The position numbers were made by a program, and so were the translations under genes. Source: a virus. From it: a stretch of 31,272 bases of DNA. How positions within the stretch are numbered: position 1 is the stretch's first letter; each line of letters opens with the position of its first letter. The stretch is taken from the IMG/VR virus record IMGVR_UViG_3300017738_000020, positions 1-31,272 of that record; one strand, 5' to 3'. Positions 12,455 through 18,314 of the stretch are shown here, piece by piece. The notes under the pieces were generated by a model. The model searched no databases. It was given only the letters and a program-made list of their open reading frames with translations, and was not told where the DNA came from.

Positions 12455-12936
12455 TGGGCTTAATACAGCTTCCAAACTTTCAAATCCGCACCGATGAACA
12501 GATTGTTCCGCTTACGATTAATCATGTCTTCAGCATAAAGTTTGGGCCGCATGAAAAGGAATATGCAAAGCACATTCCTGATTATAGGGATTATGTTTGG
12601 GATTATTCTGTTATGGGCTGGTCGTGGGCTGCTATCGGTCGTGGCAAAGTTATTGCAATCTTTGGAGTAAGGGATGTTTGGCCCGGCGTGGTTGAGGCTT
12701 GGTTTGTTCCAGGTGAAGGATTAGAAAAGCATGTTAGATCAACTTTGATAGGTGCGAGGGCTCTTTTGCGCGATGTGATGTCTGATAAAGATATCAGACG
12801 TATGCAAATTTTCGTAAAAGTGGATAATGACCGCGCATTTAGGTTTGCTAAGGCATTACAGTTTGAGGTAGAGTGCAAATTAAGAAAGTTTGGCCCAGAG
12901 GGGGCTGACTATTATTCAATGGCGAGGTTTGATTGA
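12454..12936 (+). CDS. T7 gp13-like / GNAT-fold protein
   Basis: 160 residues. The pattern KFGPHEKEYAKHIPDYRDYV, WAAIGRGKVIAIFGVRDVWPGVVEAWFVPG and MQIFVKVDNDRAFRFAKALQFEVE resembles the small acetyltransferase-like (GNAT-fold) protein of T7-like phages, gp13 (DUF2833), required for proper virion assembly. The central V..A....V.G..V strands and the final A.R.....L.F..E segment fit the GNAT core, but a functional acetyl-CoA loop is not evident. Position between terminase and portal differs from T7. One-base overlaps on both sides. Confidence 0.65.
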   Translation: MGLIQLPNFQIRTDEQIVPLTINHVFSIKFGPHEKEYAKHIPDYRDYVWDYSVMGWSWAAIGRGKVIAIFGVRDVWPGVVEAWFVPGEGLEKHVRSTLIGARALLRDVMSDKDIRRMQIFVKVDNDRAFRFAKALQFEVECKLRKFGPEGADYYSMARFD

Positions 12937-13181
12937 TGGGTGGAATATTTTCGGGGCCAAGCAGAAGTCCAACGCCGCAACAAACAGAATCACAATTAAA
13001 GGCGGAAGAGGCTCAAGAAAGGGCTGATGAACGCGCAACCAGCCAAGAGCGTACAGAAATGCAAGGTGCGCAAAACAGAAGGCGGTTGCTTCGTCGCGGC
13101 GGAATGAGATTATTGTTTTCTCCCGTTAGGCAAGAAGGCCCAGGCACTCCAAAGACTAGAAAGTTAGGTGGAGGATCTTAA
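12936..13181 (+). CDS. Small Gln/Arg-rich hypothetical protein (81 aa)
   Basis: 81 residues from ATG 12936 (TGATG with the previous stop); the TTG one codon earlier is unnecessary. The start MGGIFSGPSRSPTPQQTESQ, a charged helix (EEAQERADERATSQERTE), and a C-terminal RRRLLRRGGMRLLFSP recall a short, poorly named phage family found between terminase and portal genes that starts MGG.FS.P..P.P and ends in R(R)xLL. It may be a minor virion or portal-associated protein. Function unknown. Confidence 0.55.
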   Translation: MGGIFSGPSRSPTPQQTESQLKAEEAQERADERATSQERTEMQGAQNRRRLLRRGGMRLLFSPVRQEGPGTPKTRKLGGGS

Positions 13182-13182
13182 C

Positions 13183-13530
13183 GTGGTGAAAAGTTTTTAT
13201 GATCGTGGATCATCAAAGCCAAAAAAATCAGGACTTGAACAGTTTGGATCTGATATCCGTATGGGTTTAGGGCTAGAGAAGCAAACTCCCAGCTATAAAG
13301 CTCGCACTGCAATCACCATGAAGAAAAATAAAGAAAGTGAAAAAAATAAAAGAGAAAGTAAAGATGATAGAAGGCCATCAGGCCCATCTGCACAAACTCT
13401 TTTTGAACAAAAAAAGGCTGCAAAATTAGCAAAAGAACGGGCCGAAGGACAAAAAAAACGTAAGGCGTTTGAAAAGAAAATGGGTGAAAAATATGCTCGC
13501 CGCCGCCGTTTGTTGTTTAATACTGGATAG
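13183..13530 (+). CDS. Highly basic hypothetical protein (~115 aa)
   Basis: Start set at GTG 13183 (or the adjacent GTG 13186), eight bases after GGAGG; the GTG at 13168 lies before the ribosome site and inside the previous gene. The product is very Lys/Arg-rich: MKKNKESEKNKRESKDDRR, FEQKKAAKLAKERAEGQKK, ending ARRRRLLFNTG. The middle is probably a disordered or single-helix region. Its end RRRLLF echoes the preceding protein's RRRLL and LLFSP, hinting at a shared short motif. It may bind DNA or the capsid interior. No family recognised. Confidence 0.5.
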   Translation: MVKSFYDRGSSKPKKSGLEQFGSDIRMGLGLEKQTPSYKARTAITMKKNKESEKNKRESKDDRRPSGPSAQTLFEQKKAAKLAKERAEGQKKRKAFEKKMGEKYARRRRLLFNTG

Positions 13531-13538
13531 GAAGTGCC

Positions 13539-13823
13539 GTGGTAAAAAAAGTGCATCAAAATCCTAAAGGTGGACTGAACGCTGCCGGTCGCGCTTACTT
13601 TAAGCGCAAGACAGGAGCTAATTTAAAGCGCCCTGTTCGATCTGGCGATAACCCCCGCAGGGCGTCCTTCCTCGCTCGAATGGCGGGGAACCCTGGGCCG
13701 GATCGTGATAGCAAAGGGCGTCCAACGCGCAAGTTATTATCGCTTCGCGCCTGGGGTGCTTCATCTACCGCTGACGCTAAAAAGAAAGCGGCGTCTATAA
13801 GCAAAAGGAATAAAAATGCCTAA
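13539..13823 (+). CDS. Basic small phage protein (DUF6321-like)
   Basis: 94 residues from GTG 13539 with AGGAAG upstream. The pattern NPKGGLNAAGRAYFKRKTGAN, then RPVRSGDNPRRASFLARMAG and LSLRAWGASST is that of a short, strongly basic phage family (GGL...GR..Y.R.TG.NLK.PV...P....SF.ARM.G) reported in many marine phages; I believe it corresponds to DUF6321. About a quarter of residues are Lys/Arg. The role is unknown, with virion or DNA binding the likely choices. Its end overlaps the portal gene by eight bases. Confidence 0.65.
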   Translation: MVKKVHQNPKGGLNAAGRAYFKRKTGANLKRPVRSGDNPRRASFLARMAGNPGPDRDSKGRPTRKLLSLRAWGASSTADAKKKAASISKRNKNA

Positions 13824-15372
13824 GCTATCAACTAAAGAAGTTATCGAGCGCGAAGCAAAAGCCCAGGCTCGAAAAGACGAATGGCGTACAATCTATGAAG
13901 ATTGTTATGAATTTGCTCTGCCGCAAAGAAATTTATACAATGGATATTATGAAGGCAAAACGCCAGGTAAGGGAAAAATGCAGCGTGTGTTTGATAGCAC
14001 CGCCATGTCTTCCACTAAGCGTTTCGCTAACCGTCTTCAATCTGGATTGTTTCCCGCAAATAGGAACTGGTGTAGGCTAGAGCCCGGCTCTGCTGTACCC
14101 GAACAAGACCAGGCAAGAGCCCAACAAATACTAGATGCTTATGTAGATATTATGTTTGACCAGCTACGCCAGACAAGTTTCGATCTGGCAATGGGCGAGT
14201 TTTTACTGGATCTATGTGTAGGCACAGCCGTTATGATGGTAACGCCTGGTGATGAAGTAACCCCGATCCGTTTCCTTGCGATACCGCAATACTTAGTGGC
14301 TATCGAAGAGGGCGCATATGGTATGGTTGATAACGTATATCGTAAACTGCGCATTAAAGCGGAATCAATTAAAAGAGAATTTCCAGACGCACAGATAACG
14401 GTTGAACTGCAAGAGGCGATAGATCGCCGTGGTTCTGAAGATCTCGATTTATTTGATGCTGTTATATTCGATCAAGAAACTGGTCGTTATAATTATCATG
14501 TTATTTGGCCAACTAAAGGCCAGGAGATTGTTCACCGTGAAATGTCATCTAGCCCTTTCATTGTTGCTAGGTTTAGCAAAACAGCTGGGGAAATATACGG
14601 TCGTGGGCCCCTGGTCGATGCAATCGCAGATATTAAAACTTTAAATAAAACCTTAGAACTTGTTTTAAAAAATGCGAGTTTGTCTATTTCGGGGGTTTAT
14701 CTTGCAGCTGACGATGGCGTTCTTAATCCGCAAAGCATTAAAATACAGCCTGGAGCTATTATTCCTGTTGCTAGAAATGGTGGGCCGCAAGGCGCGTCTT
14801 TAGCGCCCCTACCTAAAGCCGGGGATTTCAACACAAGCCAAATTGTTATCCAGGATTTAAGAGTAAACATTAAAAAAATCTTAATGGATGATACGCTCCC
14901 GCCTGATACTATGTCTGCTCGATCAGCTACAGAAATAGCCCAGCGCCAGCGTGAGCTTGCTTCTAATCTTGGTTCAGCGTTTGGGCGCTTAATGACTGAG
15001 ATTATGACACCTCTAGTTTCTCGAGTTCTGTTTGTATTAGACCGCCAGGGCTTGATTAATATGCCGCTCAAGGTAAACGGCGTTGAAGTTAAAGTTACGT
15101 CTGTATCGCCTTTGGCAGAGGCTCCTAAGATGGAAGAGGTTAATCAACTTCTTAATTTTATGCAGATCGCTAATTCTATGGGGCCAATGGGGCAAACAAT
15201 TATCAATGTGCAAGAAAGCATTTCGTTTATCGCGCGTAAAATGGGTATTGATGAACGCCTATTGAACACGCCAGAAGAGCAACAAATGATGATGCAGCAA
15301 ATGCAGCAAGCTATGATGGAACAGCAGCAGCCTATGCCAACTGATGAAACAGTAGCAGAGGCATTGCAATGA
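13816..15372 (+). CDS. Portal / head-tail connector (T7 gp8-like)
   Basis: 518 residues, close to T7 gp8 (536). Recognisable features are the N-terminal RKDEWRTIYEDCYEFALPQR and a RVFDSTAMSSTKRFANRLQSGLFP segment. WCRLEPG, IYGRGPLVDAIADIKTLNKT and PPDTMSARSATEIAQRQREL also follow the podovirus head-to-tail connector family. The C-terminus is Met/Gln-rich (QQMMMQQMQQAMMEQQQ), probably disordered inside the capsid. It forms the dodecameric ring at one vertex, seats the terminase during packaging and later the tail tubular proteins. Confidence 0.92.
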   Translation: MPKLSTKEVIEREAKAQARKDEWRTIYEDCYEFALPQRNLYNGYYEGKTPGKGKMQRVFDSTAMSSTKRFANRLQSGLFPANRNWCRLEPGSAVPEQDQARAQQILDAYVDIMFDQLRQTSFDLAMGEFLLDLCVGTAVMMVTPGDEVTPIRFLAIPQYLVAIEEGAYGMVDNVYRKLRIKAESIKREFPDAQITVELQEAIDRRGSEDLDLFDAVIFDQETGRYNYHVIWPTKGQEIVHREMSSSPFIVARFSKTAGEIYGRGPLVDAIADIKTLNKTLELVLKNASLSISGVYLAADDGVLNPQSIKIQPGAIIPVARNGGPQGASLAPLPKAGDFNTSQIVIQDLRVNIKKILMDDTLPPDTMSARSATEIAQRQRELASNLGSAFGRLMTEIMTPLVSRVLFVLDRQGLINMPLKVNGVEVKVTSVSPLAEAPKMEEVNQLLNFMQIANSMGPMGQTIINVQESISFIARKMGIDERLLNTPEEQQMMMQQMQQAMMEQQQPMPTDETVAEALQ

Positions 15373-15626
15373 GTTCGCCAGACGGTTGGGAAGGAATAAG
15401 TCAAGCGTTTGTCGAGCCGCCAAAGGCGGATGACCTGGATATTCTTTATGGCCGGGTCTTTAAATCTGAGGAAGGTCAAAAGGTGTTACATCACCTGAGA
15501 CAGATAACCATTGAGCAACCATCCTGGTATCCAGGAGAAGATCCAAGTCATGGGTTTGTGCGCACAGGCATGACCGAGTTGGTTCGTCTTATCGAGCGCC
15601 GGGTGGGAAGGAGTAATAATGTCTGA
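15369..15626 (+). CDS. Bbp19-like small phage protein
   Basis: 85 residues, four-base overlap with the portal stop. The pattern LDILYGRVFKSEEGQKVLHHLRQITIEQPS, then HGFVRTGMTELVRLIERRV fits the short Bbp19-type family often encoded between portal and scaffold genes of podoviruses. It is mostly helical. It may be a minor structural or assembly factor; no activity is known to me. It overlaps the scaffold start by eight bases. Confidence 0.65.
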   Translation: MSSPDGWEGISQAFVEPPKADDLDILYGRVFKSEEGQKVLHHLRQITIEQPSWYPGEDPSHGFVRTGMTELVRLIERRVGRSNNV

Positions 15627-16386
15627 ACAAGCTGAAACAATCGAAACGTCTGAAGAAACACCCCTGGTAAGCTTTGCTGCTCCAGAAGAGCAAACCGAAA
15701 CGCAAGAGCAACCCTTTCAAATACGCCCAGAAGAGAACGCAGAAAATGAAACTGAAAGCGATGAACCTTTGGAGCGTCCTGATTTTTACCCAGAAAAGTT
15801 TTGGGATGATGATGGCCCTGATGTTGAAAACTTGGCAAAGAGTTATGCGGAACTTGAAAAAGCCTTTAAAGCGGGTAAACACAAAGCGCCAAAAGATGGC
15901 TATGAAACTTCGGATCTTGTTGATAAAGGTCTCGACCTGGAAGATCCTAGCGTTGCTGCGTTTCAAGATTGGTCTCAAAAATATGGGATTTCGCAACAGG
16001 CTTTTGAAGAGCTTGCGGGGCAAGTCTTGGAGTTTTCGCAGACCGGGCAAGAAGCTGTAGAGTATGATCGCCAACAAGAAATGAATAAACTTGGTGAGCG
16101 TGGAAAAGAAAAGATTGCGTATCTTGAACGTCATATTACTAAAGCGTCTTTAACAAATAATGAGCGAGAGGCTTTGGCCTACAGCCTTAGCAGTGCTGAT
16201 GCGATTAATGCTATGACAAAATTTATCCAGGGATACACCAATGAGGGGATACCAACATCTCCTGTTGTTGCTACTCCTGAGATGAGCGAAGCAGATCTTG
16301 CCCAGGCTATTGCAGATCCTCGTTGGCAAACAGATGACGTATGGCGCACAAAAATTGAAAAACAATGGATTGCGGCGAACAGCTAG
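15619..16386 (+). CDS. Capsid scaffold protein (T7 gp9-like)
   Basis: 255 residues, very acidic and Gln/Glu-rich in the first 60, then RPDFYPEKFWDDDGPDVENLAKSYAELEKAF. The PE.FW......D.E.LAKSY.ELE motif is typical of podovirus capsid assembly (scaffolding) proteins. Long helices follow, and the C-terminal DPRWQTDDVWRTKIEKQW resembles the capsid-binding end. It guides procapsid assembly and exits before DNA packaging. Placed between portal and major capsid exactly as in T7. Confidence 0.85.
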   Translation: MSEQAETIETSEETPLVSFAAPEEQTETQEQPFQIRPEENAENETESDEPLERPDFYPEKFWDDDGPDVENLAKSYAELEKAFKAGKHKAPKDGYETSDLVDKGLDLEDPSVAAFQDWSQKYGISQQAFEELAGQVLEFSQTGQEAVEYDRQQEMNKLGERGKEKIAYLERHITKASLTNNEREALAYSLSSADAINAMTKFIQGYTNEGIPTSPVVATPEMSEADLAQAIADPRWQTDDVWRTKIEKQWIAANS

Positions 16387-16392
16387 ATATTG

Positions 16393-16538
16393 TTGCAATA
16401 AAAGTTACTTGCGTGTATATGTGCTTTAAGGGCTAACCGCTGCGCGGCCCCTTGATGTGGTAAACCACTGGTGGCGCGGCCATTACCGTGCAAGTAACCG
16501 CCCGAACACATCGGCTAACGGTAAGCGTTTTATTGTAA
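16393..16538 (+). ncRNA. Structured RNA leader before the capsid gene
   Basis: The 173-base gap between scaffold and capsid genes can fold extensively. P1 pairs 16393-16403 with 16528-16538 (11 bp with one G-U). P2 is directly stacked: 16404-16412 (GTTACTTGC) with 16490-16498 (GCAAGTAAC), 9 perfect pairs. Inside P2: AAGGG/CCCTT enclosing CCGC-TGC-GCGG, and GTGG-TAAA-CCAC, with alternative pairings CCAC/GTGG and GGTAA/TTACC. After P2, CCGA-ACACA-TCGG forms a third arm. GCGCGGCC and GGCTAAC each occur twice. A strong AGGAGG follows at 16546. It is probably a cis-acting leader or processing/stability element for capsid mRNA; I do not match it to a named RNA family. Confidence 0.55.
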
Positions 16539-16559
16539 ACTCAATAGGAGGCTTCTGCT

Positions 16560-17393
16560 ATGGCGCAGAACATCACCGCAGCCTTTGTAACACTCTTCGA
16601 TCAAGAGGTTAAACAGGCATATCAAGGCGAAGCAATTCTTCGCGGAACAATGCGCACCCGTACTGGTGTGCAAGGGAATACTGTAAAGTTTCCAAAAATC
16701 GGCAAAGGTGTTGCAACGGTTCGCGTACCGCAAACTGACGTAACTCCATTAAACGTAACCTATAGCCAGGTTACTGCCACGATGTCAGATTTTATCGCAG
16801 CTGAATACAGCGATATTTTCCATCAATCGCACGTTAATTTCAATGAGCGCACTGAATTAGTGCAAGTTGTTTCAAAGGCGATTGCTCGCCGTATGGATCA
16901 GCTTTGCATTGATGCACTTGATGCTGCCGCTGCCCCATCAACTGTTGCTACATCAGTAGGCGGTGCTGGCACGAACATGAATATTGAAAAGCTTCGTGCG
17001 GCTGCTAAGGCATTAAACCAAAAGAACGTGCCATCTGAAGGGCGGCATCTGTTGATGCACTCCTCACAGCTTGATGCGTTGCTTGGCGAAACATCTGTTA
17101 CGTCGAGTGATTTCGCAACGGTCAAGGCTCTTGTTCGTGGTGAAGTATCGTCATTCATGGGATTCAATATTCTCACAATGGGTGATCGTGATGAAGGCGG
17201 CGTTCCTAAGCCATCTACTCGCACTTGCTTTGCCTGGCACAAAGATAGCATGGGTTATGCTGAAAGTATGTCTCAGAAATCAGAGGTAAACTATATTCCA
17301 GAGAAAACATCGTTCCTCGTTTCTTCGATGTTCTCAGCTGGATCAGTTGCCATTGACGATGATGGCATCGTTAAAATTAGCTGTACCGAATAA
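16560..17393 (+). CDS. Major capsid protein
   Basis: 277 residues, shorter than T7 gp10A (345). AATAGGAGGCTTCTGCT precedes the ATG. The N-terminal arm ITAAFVTLFDQEVKQAYQGE leads to LRGTMRTRTGVQGNTVKFPK. The core contains AEYSDIFHQSHVNFNERTELVQVVSKAIARRMDQL and a C-terminal SFLVSSMFSAGSVAIDDDGI, the usual capsid beta-strand ending with VA..DD.G. These match HK97-fold capsid proteins of marine podoviruses. It should be the most abundant virion protein; the strong ribosome site and the structured leader agree. It follows the scaffold gene, as in T7. Confidence 0.9.
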   Translation: MAQNITAAFVTLFDQEVKQAYQGEAILRGTMRTRTGVQGNTVKFPKIGKGVATVRVPQTDVTPLNVTYSQVTATMSDFIAAEYSDIFHQSHVNFNERTELVQVVSKAIARRMDQLCIDALDAAAAPSTVATSVGGAGTNMNIEKLRAAAKALNQKNVPSEGRHLLMHSSQLDALLGETSVTSSDFATVKALVRGEVSSFMGFNILTMGDRDEGGVPKPSTRTCFAWHKDSMGYAESMSQKSEVNYIPEKTSFLVSSMFSAGSVAIDDDGIVKISCTE

Positions 17394-17405
17394 GGAGATT
17401 AGATA

Positions 17406-17645
17406 ATGGCATTCGCATCAGCAAACTGGGCAACCGTTGGCGCTTCTAAGAGCGGCAATGCTCCTGCAATTTATAGCTATAAGTCTTCTGGAGACACTAA
17501 AGCGACGATCGCAGGATCTGGTTATTTCAACGCAGTTGAAGCTCTTATCACTACTGGTGATTGGATCTACACATACGGAAGCAATGGCGGTCAAACGCTT
17601 GTAGCAACCAATACGTCAGGCGTTATCACAACGGCTGTAATCTAA
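17406..17645 (+). CDS. Small capsid-associated / decoration-like protein
   Basis: 79 residues, AAGGAGATTAGATA before the ATG, 12 bases after the capsid stop. A beta-rich, Gly/Ser/Thr-rich chain: FASANWATVGASKSGNAPAI, YSYKSSGDTKATIAGSGYFN and TTGDWIYTYGSNGGQTLVAT. Short proteins with YKS.DT.A.I...GYF......L..GD.I matching this order lie beside capsid genes in many phages. It is likely a head decoration or fibre component. The conserved pairing with the capsid gene and the terminator right after it suggest high-level co-expression. Confidence 0.6.
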   Translation: MAFASANWATVGASKSGNAPAIYSYKSSGDTKATIAGSGYFNAVEALITTGDWIYTYGSNGGQTLVATNTSGVITTAVI

Positions 17646-17651
17646 AGAAAG

Positions 17652-17675
17652 AGGGGGCTGCTTAGGTGGCCCCTT
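17652..17675 (+). terminator. Hairpin terminator after the capsid genes
   Basis: AGGGGGC (17652-17658) pairs with GCCCCTT (17669-17675), seven pairs including one G-U, around a 10-nt loop. It is followed by ACATTT rather than a T-run, so partial termination is expected. Location after the capsid genes is that of Tphi in T7, which lowers expression of downstream tail genes. Confidence 0.5.
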
Positions 17676-17696
17676 ACATTTCCCTGGAGGATTATA

Positions 17697-18314
17697 ATGG
17701 CAACTGGTGATAGTGACGTTTCAATATGTTCAGCAGCATTAATATCTTTAGGGGCTTCTAAAATTACATCCCTTAAAGACACAGATGATGTTTCTGTTGC
17801 TTGTAACAGTCTTTATCCATCTCTCAGGGATAGCATGTTAAGTTGTTATCATTGGTCATGGAGTATCAAAAAACGGCAGCTAACAAAAACTAATATTGCT
17901 CCTATTAATGAATGGAAAAACTCTTACCGACTTCCTAGCGATATGTTGTCTGGGGTTCTTGCTGTTTTTAACTCTTCTTCATCAAGTCAATCACCCGTCC
18001 GATATGGTTGGGAAGTGTATGGGGATGATTTATTTACAAACTTAGAAACAGTTTATATTGATTATCAAGCGTCTGTTCCTGAGTACAAAATGCCCTCATA
18101 TTTTGTAAAGCTATTACAATTAGCAACGGCTGCTGAGTTGGCAATCCCAATAACCGATCAAGGATCTAAAGCGGATTATTTTAGAGCCCAAGCGTTTGGA
18201 TCTCCTGGTGAGAACGGTCGGGGCGGCGAAATGCGTAAGGCAATGAACATTGATGGCCGAGGTCAAGCCACTAAAATAATCGAGGACTTTTCTTTAATTC
18301 AAGTGAGGTATTGA
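17697..18314 (+). CDS. Tail tubular protein A (T7 gp11-like adaptor)
   Basis: 205 residues; CTGGAGGATTATA before the ATG. SDVSICSAALISLGASKITS, then CNSLYPSLRDSMLSCYHWSWSIKKRQL and NSYRLPSDML are diagnostic of the podovirus tail tubular protein A/gp4-like adaptor. The later YIDYQASVPEYKMPSYFVKLLQLATAAELA agrees. It forms the ring that joins portal to nozzle. The stop shares a base with the tail tubular B start (TGATG). Confidence 0.92.
   Translation: MATGDSDVSICSAALISLGASKITSLKDTDDVSVACNSLYPSLRDSMLSCYHWSWSIKKRQLTKTNIAPINEWKNSYRLPSDMLSGVLAVFNSSSSSQSPVRYGWEVYGDDLFTNLETVYIDYQASVPEYKMPSYFVKLLQLATAAELAIPITDQGSKADYFRAQAFGSPGENGRGGEMRKAMNIDGRGQATKIIEDFSLIQVRY

Noticed and set aside
15589-16134. 181-codon - frame opposite the scaffold gene
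   Set aside because: Phe/Arg-rich antisense of the Glu/Lys-rich scaffold; the sense frame has clear homology and operon overlaps.
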